A DNA stretch of 64,000 nt from Apibacter sp. B3706 (GCF_011082725.1 NZ_CP049715.1:1178001-1242000); one strand, 5' to 3'. Shown: positions 35,669 to 44,556, counted from the first letter of the stretch. The notes: a model not told the origin generated them from the sequence alone. Program-made: numbers and translations.

Positions 35669-37024
35669 TTAGCTTGGTCTTTCAGCTCCTTTTCTTTGAT
35701 AATAATACCAATTTATAGCAGTTGCTAAAAGTGAAAATATAAGTATTCCCCAGAAAAAAGAATTTACACTTTTCAATCCTGAAGCTTTAGATGATTGTAA
35801 TTCAGCTCCAATAATCATTGAAAAGATAAACGGTCCGTAGGCTGCGATAGCTGCTGTCCACCCTATTACTCCTGCAGAATATACCGGATTATCTTTGAAA
35901 ATGATAGGAAATTGTCTGAAAGTTCCCGCATTTCCCATTCCTGAGAAAAAGAATATGGTTAACATCATAGCTAAAAATAAAGGAAATTGATCTATGGAAG
36001 TCGGTGCTACCAATCCCATAGTAATCATAACTGCAATACAACCGGCAAATCCTAGACCTGTAATTGTTGTTAATACGGCTCCTCCTACTCTATCTGCAAC
36101 GAATCCAAAAGCTACTCTACTGGCAGAACCGATTAATGGACCATAAAATGCATATTTTAACGGATCCGGAGCTCCCGGAAAGTCTCCATATAATGATTTT
36201 ATCATTAAAGGAAATGCTGCTGCAAGTCCGGAGAAAGTTCCGAATGTCATAAAATAGGTAATTGTACAAAACCAAGTATGTTTGATTTTGAAAATCCCTA
36301 ATTGTTCTTTAAAAGATGATTTTAAAGGGATGCTTCGTAAGCCAAACCAACAAACTAAAGTCATTATTATTAGTATCGGTGCATATATTAAAGCCGGGCT
36401 TTGTAGATAAATTGGTTTGGTCGTTACTTCATGAGTAATAGGATCGGTAGTTTTTAAAATTTCCGGAGCTCCTACAATGGCTACTCCCAATAAAGCCGGA
36501 GTTAAAAATTGTACGATACTTACTCCAAAATTACCAATACCTGCTTGTACTCCTAAAGCTGTTCCTTTTAAACGAGCCGGGAAAAACATATTGGTTGAAG
36601 GCATAAAAGATGAAAAGTCTCCACCTCCGAATCCCATGGTAAAAGCCAATACAGCAAATACCCAAAATGGAGTTTCAGGATTCATTACTGCTAAAGCTAT
36701 ACCGATTACCGGTATTAATTTTATTAAGGTAGAAAATGTAACCGTATGTCTTGTCCCGTAAATTGGGATTAAGAAAGTATGGACAATACGCAAAGTTCCG
36801 GCTGCTAATCCGGGAAGTGAAGCTAACCAGAATAGCTCTTTTTCGGTAAAGTTAAAACCTATACCCGGAAGTTTAGTTACAATACCACTCATTAAATACC
36901 ATACGATAAATGATAGTGTTAGGGATATTGTAGTTATTGTCAATGTTCTCCAAGCTATTTTCTTACCTGTAGATTCCCAAAAATTATTGTCTTCAGGCTT
37001 CCATTCTTTTAGCCATGTACCCAT
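35669..37024 (-). CDS. narK: NarK-type nitrate/nitrite MFS transporter (second copy)
   Basis: 451 residues, 12 predicted membrane helices. It has the NarK-family glycine-rich signature in helix 5 (LGVQAGIGNFGVSIVQFL) and GMGNAGTFRQFP in the C-terminal half, both seen in nitrate/nitrite carriers. A second NarK paralogue precedes it by 34 bp. The pair may split into nitrate uptake with protons and nitrate/nitrite exchange, as in other bacteria; which copy does which cannot be told here. Confidence 0.88.
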   Translation of the reverse strand: MGTWLKEWKPEDNNFWESTGKKIAWRTLTITTISLTLSFIVWYLMSGIVTKLPGIGFNFTEKELFWLASLPGLAAGTLRIVHTFLIPIYGTRHTVTFSTLIKLIPVIGIALAVMNPETPFWVFAVLAFTMGFGGGDFSSFMPSTNMFFPARLKGTALGVQAGIGNFGVSIVQFLTPALLGVAIVGAPEILKTTDPITHEVTTKPIYLQSPALIYAPILIIMTLVCWFGLRSIPLKSSFKEQLGIFKIKHTWFCTITYFMTFGTFSGLAAAFPLMIKSLYGDFPGAPDPLKYAFYGPLIGSASRVAFGFVADRVGGAVLTTITGLGFAGCIAVMITMGLVAPTSIDQFPLFLAMMLTIFFFSGMGNAGTFRQFPIIFKDNPVYSAGVIGWTAAIAAYGPFIFSMIIGAELQSSKASGLKSVNSFFWGILIFSLLATAINWYYYQRKGAERPS

Positions 37025-37058
37025 ATTTGAATTTATTTTAAGTTATAATTTGATTCTT

Positions 37059-38534
37059 TTATTTTTTTTCTATATCATTATAAATTTCAGGCATTTTCTC
37101 ACGAGTCATTTTTAATATTACTCTGTGCATACAAATTAGACAGGTTAATGAAATAATAAATATTAATATCCAAGAACTGGTCCACAATCCTGTATAATTA
37201 AGAAAATATCCAAAAATAATTGGTCCGATGAATCCTCCCAATCCACCGATAAGGCCTACCATGCCTCCTACCACTCCAACTTCATTAGGAAAATATTCAG
37301 GTATATGTTTGTAAACAGCTGCTTTTCCTATTCCCCAAGAAATTCCTATACATATTACCAATACTAAATAAACCCACATATTTGCATCAAAACTGATTTC
37401 AGTAATTCCTTTGGCTAATAAATCTTTTTTGTTAACCTGCTGGTTTTCTTTTACAACAATTTCTTGCCAAGATTCTTTAGTTGGAAATATATCTTTTTTC
37501 TTGTCTGCTCTATCTTCTTTTTCTTTAATTACATATTCTTTAGTATCAACAGTTACGCTATTTGCCGTAATTTTAGTTACTATTCCTTTTTTGGCTGCAG
37601 AAACTCCTTGTCCATCCGTATAAATATCCATTTTAGGGAACATTAATAAGAAACTTAATGCGACAGAAGAGCCTAATACCCAATACATAACTTTCCTTGC
37701 TCCAAATTTATCTGAAAGATATCCCCCAAAGGCTCTAATTACTCCTGAAGGAAGACTAAAGTAAGAAGCAAACATTCCTGCTACTACTAGAGACGTTCCA
37801 TAAACGTTCATGAAGTTGGGAACCAACCATTGAGAATAAGCTACGAAAAAACCGAATACTAATAAATAATATAAACCGAAACGCCATACTCTCCCTTTTT
37901 TTAATGGAGATAACATCTGATTCAAATTTCTGGCATTTCCAGCCGGTTTTTTATTTTTTGCAAATAGTAAAAATAAAATTCCTATAACCAACAACACTGT
38001 TGCATAAGTTATCGGAAGCATTTTCCATCCGTTATCGGGATCATTTTTTGAAAAATAGTTTAAAAGAGTCGGTGCAAAAAAAGTGGTTAAAGCTGCTCCT
38101 GCATTCCCCATTCCAAAAATTCCCAAAGCTCTTCCCTGCCATTCTTTAGGATACCAAACAGAGGTATACCCTACTCCTATAGCAAAGCTTGTTCCTACAA
38201 ATCCAAATAAAAAGCTTAATAAAGCAAATACCCAAAATGATTTGGCCATAGGCAGTAAAAATAAAGGAATGGAACAAAACAGAAGTAAACCTGCAAATAC
38301 ATATTTACCGCCGAATTTATCCGTTAAAATTCCGATAGGTAGTCGTAAAAGTGACCCTGTTAAAACAGGAATTCCCAACAGCCATCCCGTTTCTACCACA
38401 GAAAAATCAAATATGCCTTTATCTACTAAGTAAGTTACTAAAACACCATTGAGTGTCCAACAGGCAAAGCAAACCGTAAAGGCTAATGTATTTAAAAAAA
38501 GTATTTTGTGAGATTGAAGTAATTTAGTGCTCAT
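37059..38534 (-). CDS. narK: NarK-type nitrate/nitrite MFS transporter (first copy, with soluble insert)
   Basis: 491 residues with 12 predicted helices and the family signature ALGIFGMGNAGAALTTFF near residue 135. Between helices 8 and 9 there is an unusual charged insert of about 70 residues (around VTKITANSVTVDTKEY to DLLAKGITEI) that probably folds as a small soluble domain. It is the first gene of the long minus-strand run; an 18-bp tandem repeat lies just before its start. Nitrate import in exchange for nitrite or protons is the family role. Confidence 0.88.
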   Translation of the reverse strand: MSTKLLQSHKILFLNTLAFTVCFACWTLNGVLVTYLVDKGIFDFSVVETGWLLGIPVLTGSLLRLPIGILTDKFGGKYVFAGLLLFCSIPLFLLPMAKSFWVFALLSFLFGFVGTSFAIGVGYTSVWYPKEWQGRALGIFGMGNAGAALTTFFAPTLLNYFSKNDPDNGWKMLPITYATVLLVIGILFLLFAKNKKPAGNARNLNQMLSPLKKGRVWRFGLYYLLVFGFFVAYSQWLVPNFMNVYGTSLVVAGMFASYFSLPSGVIRAFGGYLSDKFGARKVMYWVLGSSVALSFLLMFPKMDIYTDGQGVSAAKKGIVTKITANSVTVDTKEYVIKEKEDRADKKKDIFPTKESWQEIVVKENQQVNKKDLLAKGITEISFDANMWVYLVLVICIGISWGIGKAAVYKHIPEYFPNEVGVVGGMVGLIGGLGGFIGPIIFGYFLNYTGLWTSSWILIFIISLTCLICMHRVILKMTREKMPEIYNDIEKK

Positions 38535-38550
38535 TTAATAAAGTAGTTTA

Positions 38551-38586
38551 ATAATAGTTAATAGTTGTATAATAGTTAATTGTTAG
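38551..38586. repeat. Two tandem 18-bp repeats before the first narK
   Basis: ATAATAGTTAATAGTTGT at 38551-38568 is followed at once by ATAATAGTTAATTGTTAG at 38569-38586; the first 16 bases differ at one position. The repeats span the end of the Rrf2 gene and the space before narK, so they could be binding sites for an operon regulator. They could also be a chance low-complexity duplication. Confidence 0.45.
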
Positions 38587-38972
38587 ACTTCTAAGGTTGA
38601 ATCCAAAACATAATTTTTAAAATCGTCTTTAATTTTATAAAATTTATGATGTAAAGGACAAGGGTTTTCTGAAGAACAATCTTTTAAACCTAAAAGGCAT
38701 CGATTTATAGATTTTTCTCCGTCTACCGCTATAACTATATCAGAAATCTTGATTTCCCCCAGTTCTCTGCTTAAAGTGAACCCGCCGTTTTTACCTTTCA
38801 TTGAAAACAATAAACCTGCTTTAACCAATTGCTGCAAAATTTTAGCAGTAAATGGCCCGGGAGTGCCTAATGCTTCACTTACCTCTTTGACTTGACGCAA
38901 ATTATCTACTGTACTGTTAGCACTTAGATATATCATAATTTTAATTGCGTATTCACTTGTTTTTGAAAACAT
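38583..38972 (-). CDS. Rrf2-family Fe-S transcriptional regulator (nitrate operon side)
   Basis: 129 residues with an N-terminal winged helix (MFSKTSEYAIKIMIYLS; recognition region GPFTAKILQQLVKAGLLFS) and three clustered cysteines, CLLGLKDCSSENPC (C-x6-C-x5-C), as in IscR/NsrR proteins that bind a 2Fe-2S cluster. It lies 48 bp upstream of the first narK in the same direction. NO or redox control of the nitrate operon is likely but inferred. A paralogue is encoded divergently. Confidence 0.85.
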   Translation of the reverse strand: MFSKTSEYAIKIMIYLSANSTVDNLRQVKEVSEALGTPGPFTAKILQQLVKAGLLFSMKGKNGGFTLSRELGEIKISDIVIAVDGEKSINRCLLGLKDCSSENPCPLHHKFYKIKDDFKNYVLDSTLEV

Positions 38973-39335
38973 TATTTTCTAATGCAGAAATTAAACATAG
39001 TTTTATTTCTACAAATATACAAATTTAAAAATTATAATAAGACTTTTATATCCTATTATCTTCAATATTTAAAAAGATTATAAATAACTGATTCATTTTC
39101 AATTTCTTAACTTAATACACCATTTAATATTATTATGTTTTTTTAAGATACATGTATGAATATTTTATATTTATTTTACAATTTATATATTAATATTTAC
39201 CTTAATTTAATTTATTATTCTGTAAATCAAGTATTTTTATCCCATATAAATATTGATAATTTTCTATATAATAAAAGATATTTTTGTCCTTTATTATTTT
39301 TTTTATACCTTTGGCACAATTTAAATATCTAGAAA
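38973..39335. other. Divergent control region between two rrf2-type genes
   Basis: 363 AT-rich bases. For the minus gene, two overlapping -7-like elements are read at 39012-39027 (TATATTTG and TAAATTTG on that strand). A symmetrical ATACATGTAT lies at 39148-39157, a possible regulator site. The plus gene has a full promoter at 39283-39313. No coding stretch is seen. Confidence 0.5.
39283..39313 (+). promoter_or_regulatory. Promoter of the rrf2-ric operon
   Basis: TTTG at 39283-39286, an exact 19-bp spacer and TACCTTTG at 39306-39313. This is a complete match to the Bacteroidetes consensus, 22 bases ahead of the TTG start codon. Confidence 0.75.
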
Positions 39336-39776
39336 TTGTTTTCGAAGAGCTGTGAATATGCTATTAGAGCGACGATATTTGTTGGTGCGCAATCTTTTAA
39401 AGGAAATAAACCGGGTTTGAAAGATATTTCTGCAGAAATTAATTCTCCGGAGGCGTTTACCGCTAAAATCTTACAAACTTTAGTTAGGCATCATATAATT
39501 ACTTCCCATAAAGGACCTTCGGGTGGGTTTAGTATTCCTATTAATTCTTTATCGGAAATTAAAGTATACGACATTGTATCAGCTACTGATGGAGATTCAA
39601 TTTTTACGGGATGTGCATTGGGATTACCCAAATGCTCGGAGAATCACCCTTGCCCTGCTCACCATAAATTTAAGGCTATTCGGAATCAATTACAGGATAC
39701 TCTCCAATCAATCAGTATTGAAGATATGATTAGGGATGTAATTTCCGGTTTAACTTTTTTAAAAATAACAAATTAA
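39336..39776 (+). CDS. Rrf2-family Fe-S transcriptional regulator (RIC operon side), TTG start
   Basis: 146 residues. The start is TTG at 39336: the resulting MFSKSCEYAIRATIFVG aligns with MFSKTSEYAIKIMIYLS of the divergent paralogue, and the promoter leaves no room for an upstream start. Cluster cysteines appear as CALGLPKCSENHPC (C-x6-C-x5-C). It is 7 bp upstream of the iron-sulfur repair gene, matching the frequent NsrR-RIC arrangement, so it probably senses NO and controls that gene. Confidence 0.87.
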   Translation: MFSKSCEYAIRATIFVGAQSFKGNKPGLKDISAEINSPEAFTAKILQTLVRHHIITSHKGPSGGFSIPINSLSEIKVYDIVSATDGDSIFTGCALGLPKCSENHPCPAHHKFKAIRNQLQDTLQSISIEDMIRDVISGLTFLKITN

Positions 39777-39783
39777 TTATAAT

Positions 39784-40503
39784 ATGGAACATAATTGGAA
39801 CGCAACTATTGGAGAAATTGTAGCAGAAAATTATCAAACAGCTTCCGTTTTCTCAAAATACGGTATCGATTTTTGTTGTAAAGGAGATAGAACCATCGAA
39901 CAAGCTTGTGATAAAAAATCAATTGATATCAAAGAATTAACCGATCAACTCAATGAAGCAATAGCTGTTCGCGAGGAAAACATTGATTTTAAATCTTGGC
40001 CGCTGGATTTATTGGCAGATTATATTGAAAAAATCCATCATCAATATATTCGTGAAAAAAGTCCTTCATTGTTAAAGTTTTTAAATAAAGTACAAAAAGT
40101 TCATGGTTTTAGGCATCCCGAATTAGTAGAAGTTTATCATTTATTTGAAGCCTCTGTAAACGATTTAGAAGCACATATACAAAAGGAGGAAAGAATTTTA
40201 TTTCCTTTTATCCGTCAATTAAATGAAGCTAAAAATAAAAATTTACCCTTTGTAACTCCTCATTTTGGTACTGTACAAAATCCTATTGAGATGATGAAGC
40301 ACGATCATGACATTGAAGGTGAACGATTTAAAAGAATTTGCGAATTAACTCAAAATTATACTCCTCCCATGGAGGCTTGCAATACGTATCGTGTATCTTT
40401 TGCTATGCTGGATGAATTTGAGCAAAATTTACACAAACATATTCATTTGGAAAATAATATTTTATTTCCAAAAGCTATACAATTGGAATCTTCTTTGAAC
40501 TGA
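39784..40503 (+). CDS. ric: Iron-sulfur cluster repair di-iron protein RIC/ScdA/YtfE
   Basis: 239 residues. The N-terminal ScdA domain has CCKGD near residue 31; a hemerythrin-like di-iron domain follows with histidines and glutamates in DYIEKIHHQY, FRHPELVEVYHLFE, IQKEERILFPFI, MKHDHDIEGE and LHKHIHLENNILFPKA. It repairs Fe-S clusters damaged by NO or peroxide. Encoded after an Rrf2 sensor and next to the nitrate operon, it fits protection from NO made during nitrate and nitrite metabolism. Confidence 0.93.
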   Translation: MEHNWNATIGEIVAENYQTASVFSKYGIDFCCKGDRTIEQACDKKSIDIKELTDQLNEAIAVREENIDFKSWPLDLLADYIEKIHHQYIREKSPSLLKFLNKVQKVHGFRHPELVEVYHLFEASVNDLEAHIQKEERILFPFIRQLNEAKNKNLPFVTPHFGTVQNPIEMMKHDHDIEGERFKRICELTQNYTPPMEACNTYRVSFAMLDEFEQNLHKHIHLENNILFPKAIQLESSLN

Positions 40504-40514
40504 TAATACAAACG

Positions 40515-41753
40515 ATGATTAAAAAGTGGATATTTGTAAGCTTTTTAAATGTATTTGTTGCCGGAGTTCTGGGATTTTTACTCAGGATATTTCAATACTA
40601 TGAGGTAAGTTTTCCGTATGGTAATTTTTTACATACTCATTCTCATATTGCTATGCTGGGAGGATTGTATCAAATATATTATGTATTAATCTATCTGTAT
40701 TTTATCCCTCAAAACAAAAAAAATTTATCCTCCTATTCTGCCTTATTTTGGATTACTCAAATAACTATTTTGGGAATGTTATTGAGCTTTCCGATTCAAG
40801 GTTATGGCTTGTTTTCTATATTGTTTTCCGGTATATATATTTTATGTTCTTATTATTTCTGCTTTATAACTTTTAAGAATCTTACTCAAGAGAATGATTT
40901 GAATTCTATTTTTCTTAGATCTGCATTAACTTGTATGCTCATATCTTCTTTTGGAATTTGGGGACTGGGGATTACAATGGGAACATTAGGTAAGAACTCT
41001 GTATTGTATTCTATTTGCATACAATTTTATCTACATTTCCAAATCAACGGTTGGTTTTTATTGGGCTCTTTGGCTTTATTATTACGATTGATTACAATAA
41101 AATCTTTAAGGATTCCGCCTAAAATTGCCAGGTATTTTTATATTTTGATTTTAGGAGGTATACTTTTAACATTTGGCTTACCTCTTAGCTGGTATTTTCA
41201 TTCGATTTATATTTATTTTGTATACTCTTTAGGGATTCTTTGTAACATTGCCGCTTTAGTATTGTATTTAAAGTATATTCATCCTTTTTTTGTAAAAATT
41301 AGTAAAAAAAATGATTATATCCTATATCTTTTATACGGTTGTTTTGTAATTTCCTTTGTTGCAAAAAACGTTCTCCAACTGTTTCTTTTAGTACCGGAAA
41401 TGGCTCAATTATCTCATGAAATTAAAAATTTACGTATAGGATTTATACATTTGGAAGTTCTTGGAATGTATACAACTTTAGCTGTTGTTTTACTCTTGAT
41501 ACAATGTCAATGGATTAACTGCAGAAATAATCTTATACAGATCGGTACTTTCTTTTTCTTACTTTTCTTCTTTATTTCGGAAAGTTTATTATTTATACAA
41601 GGATTTTACATTTATTTAGATAAAGGTTCAATTCCTTATTATTCTTGTGTTTTGTCTTGGATCAGCTTGTTATTTCCTTTAAGTTTTGGATTATATTTGA
41701 TGTATTTATATCAAGCTAATCTTTCTTTAAAAAGCAATAGCCAAATCCAGTAA
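40515..41753 (+). CDS. 12-helix membrane protein co-transcribed with ric (heme-copper-oxidase/NnrS-like)
   Basis: 412 residues, about 12 hydrophobic helices with little soluble sequence. Conserved-looking histidines lie in helices: H40, H42 and H44 in LHTHSHIAMLGG, one in YLHFQINGWFLLG and one in IHLEVLGMY. The HTHSHIAMLGG block recalls helix II of subunit-I-like heme-copper oxidases and NnrS-type NO-response proteins. No full set of copper-site ligands is confirmed, so catalysis is uncertain. It starts 11 bp after ric, so a role in NO metabolism is likely. Confidence 0.6.
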   Translation: MIKKWIFVSFLNVFVAGVLGFLLRIFQYYEVSFPYGNFLHTHSHIAMLGGLYQIYYVLIYLYFIPQNKKNLSSYSALFWITQITILGMLLSFPIQGYGLFSILFSGIYILCSYYFCFITFKNLTQENDLNSIFLRSALTCMLISSFGIWGLGITMGTLGKNSVLYSICIQFYLHFQINGWFLLGSLALLLRLITIKSLRIPPKIARYFYILILGGILLTFGLPLSWYFHSIYIYFVYSLGILCNIAALVLYLKYIHPFFVKISKKNDYILYLLYGCFVISFVAKNVLQLFLLVPEMAQLSHEIKNLRIGFIHLEVLGMYTTLAVVLLLIQCQWINCRNNLIQIGTFFFLLFFFISESLLFIQGFYIYLDKGSIPYYSCVLSWISLLFPLSFGLYLMYLYQANLSLKSNSQIQ

Positions 41754-41797
41754 AGTATCGAATAATAAAAATTAAAAAAGGGTTAAAAAAGGCAGAA

Positions 41798-42208
41798 CTA
41801 GCTTAATATAGTAGCAACCAGTTTTCTGTTTCCTCCTCTATTTCTAAATTCACATAAATATAGGCCTTGCCAAGTTCCTAAATTAAGTTTACCATTGGTT
41901 ATAGGTATCGATACACTCGCTCCTGAAAGTATGGATTTAGCATGGGAAGGCATATCATCTTCCCCTTCATAAATATGGGTATAGTAAGGTTCTCCTTCTT
42001 TAACTAGATGATTAAAAATATTTTCTAAATCGAATCTGACATCGGGATCGGCATTTTCATTGATGGCTAAGCCTGCAGATGTATGTTTTATAAAAAGATG
42101 GAGTATTCCGATCGGAGGAAGGGGTGGTAATTTATTGATTATTTCATCCGTAATCAAATGAAAACCTCTGGCTCGTTCTTTCAGCACAATTTCTATTTGA
42201 GATACCAT
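41798..42208 (-). CDS. YjbQ-family protein (secondary thiamine-phosphate synthase-like)
   Basis: 136 residues, the usual YjbQ size, with RGFHLITDEI, LHLFIKHTSAGLAINENADPDV, DDMPSHAKSILSG and GTWQGLYLCEFRNRGGNRK. The family has weak thiamine-phosphate synthase activity in vitro and unclear biological role. It is the third gene of a likely porP-idi-yjbQ run. Confidence 0.88.
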   Translation of the reverse strand: MVSQIEIVLKERARGFHLITDEIINKLPPLPPIGILHLFIKHTSAGLAINENADPDVRFDLENIFNHLVKEGEPYYTHIYEGEDDMPSHAKSILSGASVSIPITNGKLNLGTWQGLYLCEFRNRGGNRKLVATILS

Positions 42209-42227
42209 CGGATTTAATGTTTAAAAA

Positions 42228-42752
42228 TTAACCGGTGCAATGTTCAATATATTTTTCATATTTGTCGAATATGATCTTAAACCATTCAGTATAATTAGAG
42301 GGATGCAAAACAATATCTTTTTTTAAATCTGTTAAGTTTATCCACTTTATGGACTCTACTTCTAAGGGATTGATAACTATCTCTCCGTCGTATTGGCCTA
42401 TGAAAACATAATCATATTCATGTTCAATAAGCCCGTCCCCTACCTCTGCTTTATAAATAAAATCGAACTTTTTGTGCAATTCACAATCAAATCCTAATTC
42501 TTCTTTAAGTCTTCGATGCGCTCCATCTAAATAACTTTCACCAATTCTAGGATGGCTGCAACAAGTATTGGTCCATTTTAAAGAGGAATGATATTTTATT
42601 TTTGCTCTTTGTTGAATTAAAAGTTCCTTTTTTTTATTGAAAATAAATATTGAAAATGCTCGATGCAATTCACCCTTTATATGGGCTTCTTGCTTTTCCA
42701 TTTCACCTACTATCTCATCTTTCTCATTCACTAAAACTACGTATTCTGTCAT
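42228..42752 (-). CDS. idi: Isopentenyl-diphosphate delta-isomerase, type I
   Basis: 174 residues of the Nudix fold with Idi-specific active-site segments: the catalytic cysteine in TNTCCSHPR near residue 68, the Nudix-like RRLKEELGFDC, and the Glu in VGDGLIEHEYDYVF. It interconverts isopentenyl and dimethylallyl diphosphate for isoprenoids. It is 19 bp from yjbQ and 16 bp from the PorP/SprF gene on the same strand. Confidence 0.92.
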   Translation of the reverse strand: MTEYVVLVNEKDEIVGEMEKQEAHIKGELHRAFSIFIFNKKKELLIQQRAKIKYHSSLKWTNTCCSHPRIGESYLDGAHRRLKEELGFDCELHKKFDFIYKAEVGDGLIEHEYDYVFIGQYDGEIVINPLEVESIKWINLTDLKKDIVLHPSNYTEWFKIIFDKYEKYIEHCTG

Positions 42753-42768
42753 CTTTTCAAAAATTCTT

Positions 42769-43734
42769 CTATCTGTAACGAAATCCTTGCGGATTTATAA
42801 AGTTTTCTATATTATATCCTAAACCTACCATTAATCCATCACCTCCTTTTTTGAAAACGTCTGTAATTCCAAAATTATATCCAAAAGTAAAATTTAACCC
42901 ACCTAATTCTGCTTGTAAAAATGGTGTTACGGAAAGACCGCCGCTAACTTGAGAATCTTTGGCTGTTCTATAACTAACTCCTAAAGCAAAAGCATTGAAA
43001 TCATCTTTATATTTAGCTTTCAAATTTAAATCCATCATTCTTTCGGAATTTGTATTTAAGCTCATCATAAATGAGGGTTCTAAAAAAAAGGATTCCACTA
43101 ATTCCCAATTATAGCCTAAATTCAAATAATACCAAGAAGGTGAAGGTTCTATGGAGTTTACCACCGGTTTGTTTTTCCCTAAAGGTATGTCTTGTACAGA
43201 GACTCCTGCAAAGAAACCTTCGTAGGCTACGGACATCCCTAAATTCAGGTAAGGCAAAAATACAGATTTATCACCATATAATAGAGGATCATTCGCATCT
43301 TCGGGTCTCAATTTGGAATATTCAAATGATTGTGAAAAAAAACTGAACGAAGTACCGAATGAAAACTGACTTTCCGATCTGTTCTCTTCATCCGTTAAAG
43401 GAATATGATAGGCTCCAGAAATATTAGCTCCTGTTAGTGTAATCGGACCGTTTTCGTCCCTAAAAAAGTAAGCCCCCAATCCTACCCTGTCAAAAGCATT
43501 GAAATGGGTACTGATGGTTTGGGTATTCGGACTTTCATTAAAATTGCTAAATTGTTGATGATACGTAGCTTTTAATACAATATCATCGGTAGATCCTGTA
43601 TACGACGGATTAATCAACACTTTATCCGACAAGAGATATTGTTGATCAAAAGGAATACTTTGTTGTCCATATAATTTTACTTTAGTTAGAAAAAATGATA
43701 GCATTAAAAATAAAAAAAGTCGAAATGATCTCAT
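42769..43734 (-). CDS. PorP/SprF family outer-membrane protein (type IX secretion associated)
   Basis: About 321 residues from the ATG at 43734; a TTG two codons upstream is less likely. A signal peptide ends near KLYGQQ, followed by the family opening PFDQQYLLSDKVLINPSYTG and a beta-strand-rich barrel, ending NFINPQGFRYR. PorP/SprF proteins anchor and help secrete gliding and adhesion proteins through the T9SS in Bacteroidota. An adjacent SprB-like partner, common for this family, is not seen. Confidence 0.88.
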   Translation of the reverse strand: MRSFRLFLFLMLSFFLTKVKLYGQQSIPFDQQYLLSDKVLINPSYTGSTDDIVLKATYHQQFSNFNESPNTQTISTHFNAFDRVGLGAYFFRDENGPITLTGANISGAYHIPLTDEENRSESQFSFGTSFSFFSQSFEYSKLRPEDANDPLLYGDKSVFLPYLNLGMSVAYEGFFAGVSVQDIPLGKNKPVVNSIEPSPSWYYLNLGYNWELVESFFLEPSFMMSLNTNSERMMDLNLKAKYKDDFNAFALGVSYRTAKDSQVSGGLSVTPFLQAELGGLNFTFGYNFGITDVFKKGGDGLMVGLGYNIENFINPQGFRYR

Positions 43735-43779
43735 TAGCAATTATTAAATTAGAATCTAAATAAACGTTTATATATTGTA

Positions 43780-43787
43780 CAAACTTA
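43780..43787 (-). promoter_or_regulatory. -7 element of the PorP/SprF gene
   Basis: On the minus strand this reads TAAGTTTG, about 45 bases before the ATG. No clear -33 TTTG was found. Confidence 0.35.
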
Positions 43788-43851
43788 CTAAAAAAAGAAA
43801 TATTTTAAGTATTAGTAATGTTTTAATTTTTTTTTCATCAATTTTTATTAT

Positions 43852-44556
43852 TTATTCATTTAATATTATATTTTCTAATGCTTTATTCACTTTTTTTGGT
43901 AATTCCAATACTAAAAGATGGGATCCTTTTTCTATTATTTCAAGATGGGGTTGTTGGGTAGTAGCATAACTGGTATGTATCTTCTTGAATGGAAAAATAA
44001 GATCTTTTGTTCCATGAATTTGATATATTTTTTCACATTCTTTTTCGGGTAACCAATTTACAATTTGATCAATGGACCATTTAAAATACTCTGAATTTAA
44101 ATTTACCATAAATTCGTCTAACTTAATTTGATTTCTTTTTTGTTTTTTGGATGGTATTGTATTAAAATAGACGGATCTCATAAATGCATATGAAAGCATT
44201 TTCTTTCCTGTAAAAAATTTCATGGGAAACCATTTTGCGAATTTAATTTTCTTTAAGATTTTAAATAATTCAGGAATTTGGATTTTATCTTTCATACTTG
44301 CTATCAGTATGGTTTTTTCCGGTTTCATAAACTTATTCATTTCTTGAACAATGACACCGCCAAAAGAATAACCGACTAATATAAAAGGTTCGGATTGATC
44401 TATTTTTTCTGACATCTTTCGGACATAAGTAGATAAACTATCATTTTTTTCAGGAAGATGCCATTCTATATATATTTTTTCAAATCCTTCAGGTAGCTTA
44501 ATGAACTTGAAACATTGACATTTTGCTCCTAATCCCGGAATGAAATATACCTTCAT
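43852..44556 (-). CDS. Alpha/beta hydrolase
   Basis: 234 residues. It begins with a strand ending MKVYFIPGLGAKCQ (oxyanion region), has the nucleophile elbow GYSFGG near residue 83 and an acid/histidine arrangement with QIHGTKDLIFP and EKGSHLLV near the C-terminus. The fold is clear but the substrate is not; it has no signal peptide and is probably cytoplasmic. It is transcribed divergently from the NSUN-family RNA methyltransferase gene. Confidence 0.8.
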   Translation of the reverse strand: MKVYFIPGLGAKCQCFKFIKLPEGFEKIYIEWHLPEKNDSLSTYVRKMSEKIDQSEPFILVGYSFGGVIVQEMNKFMKPEKTILIASMKDKIQIPELFKILKKIKFAKWFPMKFFTGKKMLSYAFMRSVYFNTIPSKKQKRNQIKLDEFMVNLNSEYFKWSIDQIVNWLPEKECEKIYQIHGTKDLIFPFKKIHTSYATTQQPHLEIIEKGSHLLVLELPKKVNKALENIILNE

